Of a stretch of DNA of 34,361 nucleotides, positions 7,159 through 14,834 are shown piece after piece (the stretch's first letter is position 1; each line of letters starts with the position of its first letter). The position numbers and the translations under genes were made by a program. This stretch comes from Asaia bogorensis (GTDB taxonomy: Bacteria; Pseudomonadota; Alphaproteobacteria; Rhodospirillales; CAMCUA01): contig CAMCUA010000005.1 in assembly GCA_945878455.1 (NCBI GenBank), forward strand, positions 1-34,361, read 5' to 3'. A model generated the notes under the pieces. That model was not told the DNA's origin. It made no database searches and saw nothing but the letters and a program-made list of their open reading frames with translations.

Positions 7159-7413
7159 GTCCGCTTCTCCTCGAAAGGGGGAGTCTGTTAAAGCGGCGCT
7201 CGGGAGGGACGATACGCAAGATGTAGTGTGAGCCGCCAAATGTTGCGAATTCGTTACCTCCTTCCTACAATCTGTAGCCTGCCAAATGAGGATGGTCGAC
7301 GCAAGGGGCCTTTTGCATCGCAACGCAATCTTATTGTGGAAAACTAAAAATGAGGGGCGGCAGTGAGGGATAACCCTAGGTCTGCATCGCACCCAAAGCC
7401 TGAAATTCGGCGC

Positions 7414-7722
7414 TCAGTTCCCGGCGCGCTCGCCGCTCGCCCGACGGCTGCGGGATTTCAGTTTGGCTTCGGCGGTCGGCGCCATCGCAGCTTCCAGCAC
7501 CGCGACCCGCTGCTCGAGCACTTCTTGCGCGGCGCGTGCCTTGGCAGCCATATCGCGCACCGCTTCGAATTCCTCGCGCGGCACCACATCCATGCGCGCC
7601 AGCATCCCTTCGATGCGTTGGTGGATCAGGCTCTCAATTTCCTCTTTGATACCGGCGGCGGTGGAGACGGCGCCGCCTGCTATCCGGGCGAGGTCTTCGA
7701 AGAAACGGCTCTTGGTCTGCAT
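7414..7722 (-). CDS. ubiK: UbiK-type accessory factor (BMFP/YqiC family)
   Basis: The 102-residue protein starts MQTKSRFFEDLARIAGGAVS, with the amphipathic N-terminal helix of the family. It then has EEIESLIHQRIEGMLARMDV followed by VPREEFEAVRDMAAKARAAQE and a coiled coil (VLEQRVAVLEAAM). The basic tail KLKSRSRRASGERAGN is typical of alphaproteobacterial members. In E. coli UbiK assists ubiquinone synthesis and related proteins show membrane fusogenic activity. The start at 7722 is chosen because family members begin at this Met; 21 further codons are open upstream. It diverges from hldD. The ubiK name is by family; function here is inferred. Confidence 0.85.
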   Translation of the reverse strand: MQTKSRFFEDLARIAGGAVSTAAGIKEEIESLIHQRIEGMLARMDVVPREEFEAVRDMAAKARAAQEVLEQRVAVLEAAMAPTAEAKLKSRSRRASGERAGN

Positions 7723-7898
7723 GGCGGCTACCGCGGTTCTGAGGGGCAATGTCGGTACTATGACTTCCGCCGCGCACCGGCGCAACCCGGCCCCGCCTTG
7801 CGGCCTTCGGCATGCTCACCTATAAGGCGGGCTCACCTGTGGGACGTCGCGGGCCCTTTGGGCCAGAGGGCGATAACCCTTGGAAAGCGGGGAATGCC

Positions 7899-8879
7899 GT
7901 GTACGTGGTGACGGGCGGCGCCGGTTTCATCGGCTCCAACATCGTGGCCGGCCTCGAAGCCCGCGGCGGTTGCGACATCGTTGTTGCCGACATGCTCGGC
8001 ACGGGCGAGAAATGGCGCAATATCGCCAAGCGCGAATTGGCCGATCTAATACCGCCGCAGGCTCTGCTGCCGTTTCTCGGCACGCATGCGTCGCGGGTGC
8101 GTGCGGTGCTTCACATGGGTGCCATTTCGTCGACAACGGAGACCGATGTCGATGCCTTGGTGCGCGACAACGTCCGACTGTCCCTCGATCTATGGCATTG
8201 GTGCGCGGCACAAAGCGTGCCGCTGATCTATGCGTCCTCGGCCGCCACCTATGGCGATGGTGCAGCCGGCTTTCGCGATGACGATTCGCCCGCCGCGCTC
8301 GCCCGTCTCCGGCCGCTCAACGCCTATGGCTGGAGCAAGCACCTGTTTGACCGCCGCGTGGCGCGCCTGGTGGCGACCGGCGGTCCGGTGCCGCCACGGT
8401 GGGCCGGATTGAAGTTCTTCAACGTTTACGGCCCGAACGAATACCACAAGGGCGGCCAAAAAAGCGTCGTCGCCCATATCGTCCCCGAGGCCAAGGCCGG
8501 GCGTCCGGTGAAGCTGTTCCAATCCCACCGGCCGGATTATCCGGACGGCGGCCAGATGCGCGATTTCGTTTGGGTCGACGATTGCGTTGCCATGGTCCTG
8601 GCGCTGCTTGACCGGCCGGTGACCAACGGCATCTACAACTGCGGTACCGGCAAGGCGCGTAGCTTCGCCGATCTCGCCCGCGCCGTGTTCGCCGCCCTGG
8701 ACCTAGAACCGCGCATTGAATACGTGCCGACGCCCGAACCGTTGCGCGAGCGGTACCAATATTTCACGCAAGCGGAAAACGGCCGCAACGCGGAACTCGT
8801 TTCTGCTTGGACGCCGTTGGAAGACGGTGTCGGCCGCTACGTGCGCGACTATCTGAACGCCGCCGATCCTTACCGCTAA
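7899..8879 (+). CDS. hldD: ADP-L-glycero-D-manno-heptose-6-epimerase
   Basis: The 326-residue protein matches HldD/RfaD, an extended SDR. It has the NADP site MYVVTGGAGFIGSNIVAGLE (1-20), then HMGAISSTTETD, ASSAATYG with the active-site serine region (112-119), Y143-xxx-K147 in YGWSK, and FNVYGPNEYHKG. RDFVWVDD and a C-terminal ERYQYFTQAE complete the pattern. It epimerises ADP-D-glycero- to ADP-L-glycero-manno-heptose for the lipopolysaccharide inner core, so the organism should make heptose-containing LPS. The start is GTG 7899 after GGGGAA; an ATG at 7812 would add a 29-residue lead absent from the family. lgt follows 12 nt downstream, so they are likely co-transcribed. Confidence 0.94.
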   Translation: MYVVTGGAGFIGSNIVAGLEARGGCDIVVADMLGTGEKWRNIAKRELADLIPPQALLPFLGTHASRVRAVLHMGAISSTTETDVDALVRDNVRLSLDLWHWCAAQSVPLIYASSAATYGDGAAGFRDDDSPAALARLRPLNAYGWSKHLFDRRVARLVATGGPVPPRWAGLKFFNVYGPNEYHKGGQKSVVAHIVPEAKAGRPVKLFQSHRPDYPDGGQMRDFVWVDDCVAMVLALLDRPVTNGIYNCGTGKARSFADLARAVFAALDLEPRIEYVPTPEPLRERYQYFTQAENGRNAELVSAWTPLEDGVGRYVRDYLNAADPYR

Positions 8880-8891
8880 AGTCAATTCAGC

Positions 8892-9683
8892 ATGCTGGCC
8901 ATCGCCTTTCCCGCCTTCGATCCGATCATCGTACAGATCGGTCCGTTTGCCATTCGTTGGTATGCGTTGGCCTATGTCGGTGGCCTGCTGCTCGGCTGGC
9001 GCTATATGCGCCAGCTGGCGGTCCGAACTCCGCAGGTGGTGTCCGCCTTGGATGTCGACGATTTCCTGATTTGGGCGACGCTCGGTGTCGTCCTCGGCGG
9101 TCGCGCCGGCTATGTGCTGTTCTATCAGCCAGCATACTTCGCCCAGGATCCGCTCGCGATCCTGGAGGTCTGGCGCGGCGGCATGGCGTTTCACGGCGGA
9201 TTTCTCGGCGTCGCTGTCGCCACTCTGCTCTATACCCGTGCCCGCAAAATCCCGTTCCTGGTCTTCGCCGATCTGCTCGCCGTGGTGGCGCCCATTGGCT
9301 TGCTGCTCGGCCGCATCGCCAATTTCGTCAACGGCGAGCTGTGGGGGCGGGTCAGCGACGTGCCCTGGGCCGTGGTCTTTCCCGGCGGCGGCCCGCTGCC
9401 ACGCCATCCCAGCCAGTTGTACGAAGCGCTGCTCGAAGGCTTTGTCCTGATGATTGTTCTCGGCCTGCTGGCGCGCCACGAACGGGTGCGCCGGCGTCAC
9501 GGTCTGCTTAGCGGCGTGTTCCTGCTGGGCTACGCCCTAGCACGCGGCTTCGTTGAACAGTTCCGCCAGCCAGATGCGTCTATCGGCTTCCTGTTTGGCG
9601 GCAGCACCATGGGGCAATGGCTGTCGCTGCCGATGGCGGCGGTGGGTGTACTGCTGATCGTCCGCGCCCGGGTGCGGGGTTGA
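8892..9683 (+). CDS. lgt: Prolipoprotein diacylglyceryl transferase
   Basis: A 263-residue inner-membrane protein with about seven membrane segments. Family marks are GPFAIRWYALAYVGGLLLGW near the N-terminus, GGMAFHGGFLG containing the essential His, and the Lgt signature GRIANFVNGELWGR, followed by RHPSQLYEALLEG. It moves diacylglycerol from phosphatidylglycerol to the lipobox cysteine of preprolipoproteins, the first step of lipoprotein maturation. A plausible substrate is encoded nearby (the lipoprotein at 11772-12638). Its TGA overlaps the ATG of the following methyltransferase (ATGA-type overlap), which indicates translational coupling. Confidence 0.96.
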   Translation: MLAIAFPAFDPIIVQIGPFAIRWYALAYVGGLLLGWRYMRQLAVRTPQVVSALDVDDFLIWATLGVVLGGRAGYVLFYQPAYFAQDPLAILEVWRGGMAFHGGFLGVAVATLLYTRARKIPFLVFADLLAVVAPIGLLLGRIANFVNGELWGRVSDVPWAVVFPGGGPLPRHPSQLYEALLEGFVLMIVLGLLARHERVRRRHGLLSGVFLLGYALARGFVEQFRQPDASIGFLFGGSTMGQWLSLPMAAVGVLLIVRARVRG

Positions 9684-10798
9684 TGCGGCCGACTCCGGCC
9701 AACGCGTCTGAACGCCTGCACGATCTTCTGCTCCAACGCATCGCCCTGACCGGGCCGCTCACCGTCGCCGAATATATGGCCGAAGCGCTCGGTCATCCGC
9801 GGCATGGCTATTACCGCACCCGCGATCCGCTCGGTGCTGCCGGCGACTTCGTCACGGCGCCGGAAATCAGCCAGATGTTCGGCGAGCTGATCGGTCTTTG
9901 GGCTGCTGTCGTCTGGCAGTCGGCGGCGGCGCCGGCGCCGCTGCATCTTGTCGAATTGGGTCCCGGACGGGGCACCTTGGCCAAGGATGCCTTGCGCGCC
10001 GCCGCCCGGGTGCCGGCCTTTCTCGACGCCGTGCAGCTGCATCTGGTCGAGACCAGCCCCGTGCTGCGCCAAGTACAGGCGACGAACCTGGCCGGCGTTC
10101 CCCTGCGCCATCCCGTGCGCTGGCATGATGGCATCGCCACCCTACCCGATGGCCCGTTGCTGATCGTCGCCAACGAGTTCTTCGACGCGTTACCGATCCG
10201 CCAATTCCAGCGCGGCGCCGCCGGCTGGCACGAACGCCTGGTCGATGCCGGCCCGGACGGCGGACTGCGCTTCGTGCTCGGCCCGCCTGCGCCATTCCAA
10301 CCCTTGGTGCCGCTCGCCTTGCGCGACGTGGCGCCGGGCGTCGTCGTCGAGGTATCGCCCGCTTCCATCGGTCTGATGGCGGCCTTGGCCGGCCGTATCG
10401 CGACGGGCGGTATCGCCATGCTAGTGATCGACTATGGCCATGCCGCAGGCGGTGCCGGCGAAACGCTGCAGGCTGTACGCCGCCATGAATTCGCCGATGT
10501 CCTGGCCGATCCTGGCGAGGCGGATTTGACCGCCCATGTCGATTTCGCGGCCCTTGGCCGAGTCGCGGCGGAAGCCGGGTGTGCGGTACATGGCCCCATC
10601 GGCCAGGGTGCCTTTCTGACGGCGCTCGACATCGCTGCTCGCGCCAAGACCTTGAGTCACGCCGATGGCGGTCGCCATACGGCGGCGGTAGGCGCTGCCG
10701 TGGAACGGTTGACGGGGGCGACGGCCATGGGTGACCTGTTCAAGGTGTTGGCCCTAACCCACCCGAGTCAGCCCAAGCCACCCGGTTTCGATGGTTGA
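9683..10798 (+). CDS. MidA/NDUFAF7-type SAM-dependent methyltransferase
   Basis: The 371-residue protein starts at the ATG overlapping the lgt stop. It shows the COG1565 pattern: GPLTVAEYMAEALGHPRHGYY at the N-terminus, GDFVTAPEISQMFGELIGLW, the SAM-binding strand LVELGPGRGTLAKDALRAAA, VANEFFDALPIRQFQ, and VIDYGHA later. The mitochondrial relative NDUFAF7 methylates an arginine of a complex I subunit during assembly, so a role in NADH dehydrogenase biogenesis is plausible but unproven in bacteria. The order lgt, this gene, pgeF is widespread in alphaproteobacteria and supports both the call and the start. An upstream in-frame start would lie inside lgt and is rejected. Confidence 0.92.
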   Translation: MRPTPANASERLHDLLLQRIALTGPLTVAEYMAEALGHPRHGYYRTRDPLGAAGDFVTAPEISQMFGELIGLWAAVVWQSAAAPAPLHLVELGPGRGTLAKDALRAAARVPAFLDAVQLHLVETSPVLRQVQATNLAGVPLRHPVRWHDGIATLPDGPLLIVANEFFDALPIRQFQRGAAGWHERLVDAGPDGGLRFVLGPPAPFQPLVPLALRDVAPGVVVEVSPASIGLMAALAGRIATGGIAMLVIDYGHAAGGAGETLQAVRRHEFADVLADPGEADLTAHVDFAALGRVAAEAGCAVHGPIGQGAFLTALDIAARAKTLSHADGGRHTAAVGAAVERLTGATAMGDLFKVLALTHPSQPKPPGFDG

Positions 10799-10849
10799 TG
10801 GCACGCCTGCCTGTTTGCCCTGAATTGCCGCGCGTCGCATAATCGCAGC

Positions 10850-11647
10850 ATGGATTCGTCGCGTCCCATACCTGAAACCTTGCAGGCGTCGCCGCTCGCC
10901 AAGTTGTCCGGTATCCGCCATGCGTTCTTCTCTCGCCGCGGCGGCAATAGCAGCGGTCTTTTTGCCGCGCTCAACTGCGGCCTCGGTTCGGGCGACGACA
11001 AACAGGTGGTGGCGGCCAACCGCGCTGCCGCCATGAGTGAACTCGGTCTGTCGGCAGCGGCGCTGACCACGCCCTTTCAGATTCATTCGACCCGCGTGCT
11101 GACGGTGGTCGATCCCTGGCCGGGCGGACCCGGCGCTCCGCAAGGCGATGCGGTGGTGACCGACCGGCCGGGTATTGCGCTCGGTATCCTGACCGCCGAT
11201 TGCGTGCCGGTGCTGTTCGCCGATGCCCGGGCTGGCGTCATCGGCGCGGCCCATGCCGGCTGGAAGGGCGCCATCGGCGGCGTGTTGGAAGAAACGGTGC
11301 AGGCCATGCAATCCCTCGGGGCGGCAGCCGATCGGATCGTCACCGCCATCGGCCCCTGCATCCGCCAAAATTCCTACGAAGTCGGCGACGATTTTCGCGA
11401 ACGCTTTCTGGCCGCCGACCCCCGTAACGACCGGTACTTTTCGCCAGGCAGCCGCGCTGGCCATTGCCAGTTCGACCTGGCCGGCTATACCGTCGCCCGC
11501 TTGTCGGCCATAGGCCTAGCCGCTGTCGGCGACAACGGATATGACACCTGCGCCGATGCCGAACGCTTTTTCAGCTATCGGCGCAGCGTGCTCAACGGCG
11601 AAGGCGGCTATGGCCGCGCCCTGGCGGCCATAGCCATGGTAGAATGA
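10850..11647 (+). CDS. pgeF: Peptidoglycan editing factor PgeF (YfiH/laccase-domain family)
   Basis: The 265-residue protein carries the YfiH/YlmD motifs. These are RHAFFSRRGGNSSGLFAALN, QIHST with a metal-type His, ILTADCVPVLFAD with the conserved Cys, AAHAGWKGAIGG, AIGPCI and FSYRR near the end. In E. coli PgeF prevents mis-incorporation of L-Ser or Gly for L-Ala in peptidoglycan stem peptides; relatives cleave purine nucleosides or were once called multicopper oxidases. It lies 51 nt after the MidA-like gene, in an otherwise envelope-oriented operon. The final TGA overlaps the ATG of a 37-codon membrane ORF. Confidence 0.94.
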   Translation: MDSSRPIPETLQASPLAKLSGIRHAFFSRRGGNSSGLFAALNCGLGSGDDKQVVAANRAAAMSELGLSAAALTTPFQIHSTRVLTVVDPWPGGPGAPQGDAVVTDRPGIALGILTADCVPVLFADARAGVIGAAHAGWKGAIGGVLEETVQAMQSLGAAADRIVTAIGPCIRQNSYEVGDDFRERFLAADPRNDRYFSPGSRAGHCQFDLAGYTVARLSAIGLAAVGDNGYDTCADAERFFSYRRSVLNGEGGYGRALAAIAMVE

Positions 11648-11757
11648 CGCCGGATACCAATGCCTTTCAGCCATCGGGCCGCTTTCCCATGCCATACCTC
11701 ATCATTCTCTGTCTCGTCTTCATCCTGGCCATGATGGCGACCTGCGTCATAGCGTAA
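11644..11757 (+). CDS. Predicted 37-residue single-pass membrane protein
   Basis: This frame starts with an ATGA overlap on the pgeF stop and ends in TAA 14 nt before the lipoprotein gene. The product is MTPDTNAFQPSGRFP followed by a hydrophobic helix, MPYLIILCLVFILAMMATCV, then IA. The N-terminal 15 residues are polar and the rest could span the membrane once. Translational coupling at both sides argues that it is real. No family is recognised, and it contains no lipobox. A chance frame remains possible because it is so short. Confidence 0.5.
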   Translation: MTPDTNAFQPSGRFPMPYLIILCLVFILAMMATCVIA

Positions 11758-11771
11758 GGACGGAGTCGGCG

Positions 11772-12638
11772 ATGCTGTCGCGGATGCTGCATCCCTATGG
11801 CTTGTTGGTGTGGATCGTTGCCATTTGGCTGGCGGCTTGCGGCGAATTGCCGCGCCCGTTCCACGAATCGACCAATCCGCTGGCCCAGCCGGACGAAACC
11901 GTCGACATCGTCATCGCGCCGCTGTCCGGCATACCGGAACCTTTGGCACGCCAAATGGCGGGTAAGATTGCCGAGCACCTGGGTCGGATCGACATTCCGG
12001 CGGTCGTCGGCACCGCCCGCAATGCACGTTACCGGCTCATTGGGACAGTGAACGATACTGTGCCGGCTCCCGATGTGGCGGTCGTGCATTGGCTGCTGCT
12101 CGATGCCGACGGTAACGCTGTCGGCGTTCACGATCAGGGCATCGGCGGTACGTTGGAAGACTTTATGAGCGGCGAGCCTCGCCTCCTCGAACGGATCGGT
12201 GCCATGGCGGCGCGCGCGCTGGCCCGCGTCACCGCCGATGCCGACAGCGGCATCGCGCCGCCGGCCGCAGGATCGCTCATGGTCGAGGCGGTTCAAGGCG
12301 CCCCCGGCGATGGCAATGGTGCGTTGGCGCGGGCCATGCGTCAGGCGTTAGTTCGTGGCGGCCTTCCCGTCGTCGATGCGGGATACCCTTCGGCCTATCG
12401 GCTACTGGGCGAGGTCGATATCACCCCGCCGCAGGCTGGCAGGCAGGCGGTCCGCATTGTCTGGCGGGTCGTGGCCCGTGACGGCACACCCAGCGGCCGG
12501 GCCGTCGGCCGCGCCGCCCAGGAGAACGTTCTTGCCGCTGGCAGCCTGGACGGTGCCTGGGGTGAAGCGGCGACGGCCATCGCCTCCGCCGCTGCGCAAG
12601 GCATTGCCGATATTATCAAACGCGACGGCGGTAGTTAG
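11772..12638 (+). CDS. Predicted lipoprotein with two related halves
   Basis: The 288-residue protein begins with a lipoprotein signal peptide whose lipobox LAAC ends at Cys23, so it should be lipidated by Lgt (encoded upstream) and anchored in the outer or inner membrane. The mature part has two similar units. One runs about 44-155 (DIVIAPLSGIPEPLARQMAG, ARYRLIGTV, VAVVHWLLLDADG) and the other about 175-285 (LMVEAVQGAPGDGNGALARAM, SAYRLLGEVDI, VRIVWRVVARDG). Each has a helix, an AYRLLG-type strand and a WxxxxxDG turn. GGAG lies 8 nt before the ATG. No named family is recognised. It closes the hldD-lgt-pgeF run. Confidence 0.85.
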   Translation: MLSRMLHPYGLLVWIVAIWLAACGELPRPFHESTNPLAQPDETVDIVIAPLSGIPEPLARQMAGKIAEHLGRIDIPAVVGTARNARYRLIGTVNDTVPAPDVAVVHWLLLDADGNAVGVHDQGIGGTLEDFMSGEPRLLERIGAMAARALARVTADADSGIAPPAAGSLMVEAVQGAPGDGNGALARAMRQALVRGGLPVVDAGYPSAYRLLGEVDITPPQAGRQAVRIVWRVVARDGTPSGRAVGRAAQENVLAAGSLDGAWGEAATAIASAAAQGIADIIKRDGGS

Positions 12639-12680
12639 GGCGTGGCATCGGCAACGGGCCGCACCTGCGATGCGTAGCAG

Positions 12681-14801
12681 CTATCGCCCTTCGCGGTACC
12701 AGCCGGCCATTAAGCCACCCAAGGCGAGAGCAAGGATCAGCAATCCCGGCATCAAGGGTAACGGTGCCTGGCCGACCACGGTGAAGGCCTCGTTGCGCAC
12801 CAGGCCGATCCAACCATTGCCACTACTATCGCGGTCGGTGCGCACCCGGCGCAGGTCTGGCATACCGCCGTCCTCGAGCCAGAACAGGCCACCGCCGGTG
12901 GCATGGGCTACAGGTGCAAGTTTTTCGTCGGTGGTGCGCAGATCAGCGAATTCGACGGGGTTAAGATTGCCCGAGGCGGCCAAGGCAATCTTCTCACCGT
13001 CGGTAACGCGATAGAGCCCGGTTTCCTCGACCGGCATGGTGGTACGCGCCACGCCGCCGCGTACTGGCGTCAGAGCAAGCGAGCGGGTCTCGCCAGAGGG
13101 CGTCGTTACGGCAATGGTCGGCAACTCGGGCTGCAGGCTGCCGCGCTCGACGGTCAGCCGACCGTCCTCGATGTGGGCGGCCAGCCTTTCCTCTTCCAAT
13201 TCCGGCTCTTTCATCAGCCAGTGCGATACCCGGCGCAGCAGTTCGGCGTAGGGACCGCCGCCTTCGTAGCCGCGCGCCCACAGCCAGGCATGGTCGCTCA
13301 TGATCTGGGCGACGCGGCCTTCTTCCACCCGGTCGAGCAGCAGCAGCGGCCGGTTGTCGAGCCCTTCCATCAGCGTTTGGCCGGAACGTACGTCGACTTC
13401 CACCTGGCGCAGCCAGCGGCCCCAATCCGGGCGCGCTGGATTGGCCCCCACCGGCAGCGATGCGGTGACGGGATGGCGCGTGCCGAGGTCGCTCAGGATC
13501 GGTGGAAAGCTCTGTTCGATCACCCGGCCGGTGGGCGATCCCGGCATCACTTGTCCGAGCGGCGTGTCGAACAGACTGCGATTGCCGGTGAACTCGGGAC
13601 CGTTCGACACCAACAGAGCACCGCCCTTGCGCACGTAGTTCTGGATATTGTCGAAATAGGACGGCGGCAAGACGTCGCGCACGATGTAGCGGTCGAAGAC
13701 GATCAGGTTGAATTCGTGCAGCCGCACCTGGAACAGTTCCTGGATGGGAAAGACGATCAACGACAGTTCGCGCAGCGGCGTCATGTCGTCCTTCTCGGGC
13801 GGCCGCAGGATGGTGAAATGCACCAGATCGACCGAAGGATCGGACTTCAGCAGGTTGCGCCAGGTGCGTTCGCCGGCATGAGGCTGGCCGGAAATCAGCA
13901 GCACCCGCAGCCGGTCGCGGACGCCGTTGATGCTGACTGCCGAACGGTTGTTCTGCACCGACAGCTCGCCCTCGACGGGTTCGGCTTCCAGCTCCAGCAC
14001 GGTCGGGCCGGCATGTTCCAGCGTAAAGGTCAGCGGTGTCGGGCGGCCTAATGTCGCTGACATGGTTTCCGGATCGCCGCCATCGCGGCGCACGCTGACA
14101 CGGACCTGTGGCGCGCCCACGGTCGGGGTCTGTCCGACGCCTTGATCCTCTACCCGGTAGACGACGGTGACCTCTTTGTCGACCAAGCCGAAGGTGGGCG
14201 TCGATTCGACGATCAGGCGGCGGTCGCGCTCGCCGTGCTTGCCGGTCAGCAGGACGTGCGTCGGCGCGTTCAGGCGCAGGCCTCGGCCCTCGCCGGGTGC
14301 CGTGTCGCGCTTGTCGAGGGGCGGCACGTCATGCACCTGGCCGTCGGTGATCAAAATGGCGCCGGCAAATCGCCGCGCCGGTATTTCGGCCAGCGCTTCT
14401 TCCAGGCTACGAAACAGGGTCGTGCCATCGTCGGAACGTTCGCGGCCACGGTCGGTGGACCGCACGATGCGCAATTCCAGGTCGTTGTAGGCCGCTGCCG
14501 CTTCGCTCAACTTGGCCAGGGCTTGTTCGCTTCGCGCCCGGCGATCGCCGACGTTCTGGCTACGCGATTCATCGACGACGACAACGGCGATGTCTGGACG
14601 CGGCTCGCGTTCCTCGCGAATGATCCGCGGGTCGAGCAAGGCCAAGGCCAAAACCGAGAGCACCAACAGGCGCAGCACCATGCCTCGGCTGCGACGGACG
14701 GCGCCGAGCAGCACGAAGGCCAGCCCGATCGCAAACAGCGTCGCGATCAGCGGCCAGGGCATTACGGGGTCGAAGGTGATGCTACCGGTCACGGTTCCCA
14801 T
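12681..14801 (-). CDS. Large membrane-anchored VWA/glutamine-amidotransferase-like protein
   Basis: A 706-residue protein with two N-terminal membrane helices (about 14-35 and 42-58), a long periplasmic-type body and a C-terminal helix (LPLMPGLLILALALGGLMAG). After the helices IAVVVVDESRSQ has the DxSxS pattern of VWA metal sites, and FAGAILITDGQVHD follows as in VWA folds. Mid-protein LRVLLISGQPHAGERTWRNL starts a ThuA/GATase1-like region with YFDNIQNYVRKGGALLVSNG. It is the last gene of the MoxR-DUF58-BatA/DUF4159 operon, whose products are thought to act on envelope or metalloprotein assembly; the substrate is unknown. The start may instead be the Met at residue 14. Confidence 0.78.
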   Translation of the reverse strand: MGTVTGSITFDPVMPWPLIATLFAIGLAFVLLGAVRRSRGMVLRLLVLSVLALALLDPRIIREEREPRPDIAVVVVDESRSQNVGDRRARSEQALAKLSEAAAAYNDLELRIVRSTDRGRERSDDGTTLFRSLEEALAEIPARRFAGAILITDGQVHDVPPLDKRDTAPGEGRGLRLNAPTHVLLTGKHGERDRRLIVESTPTFGLVDKEVTVVYRVEDQGVGQTPTVGAPQVRVSVRRDGGDPETMSATLGRPTPLTFTLEHAGPTVLELEAEPVEGELSVQNNRSAVSINGVRDRLRVLLISGQPHAGERTWRNLLKSDPSVDLVHFTILRPPEKDDMTPLRELSLIVFPIQELFQVRLHEFNLIVFDRYIVRDVLPPSYFDNIQNYVRKGGALLVSNGPEFTGNRSLFDTPLGQVMPGSPTGRVIEQSFPPILSDLGTRHPVTASLPVGANPARPDWGRWLRQVEVDVRSGQTLMEGLDNRPLLLLDRVEEGRVAQIMSDHAWLWARGYEGGGPYAELLRRVSHWLMKEPELEEERLAAHIEDGRLTVERGSLQPELPTIAVTTPSGETRSLALTPVRGGVARTTMPVEETGLYRVTDGEKIALAASGNLNPVEFADLRTTDEKLAPVAHATGGGLFWLEDGGMPDLRRVRTDRDSSGNGWIGLVRNEAFTVVGQAPLPLMPGLLILALALGGLMAGWYREGR

Positions 14802-14834
14802 CTTCCCATGGTTCCAGGTTTCCCGCGATACCGG

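Noticed and set aside
12903-14051. A 382-codon frame on the plus strand opposite the 706-residue protein gene
   Set aside because: It has no motif and is rich in Gln/Arg/His in the manner of antisense shadows; the opposite frame has coherent membrane and VWA features.
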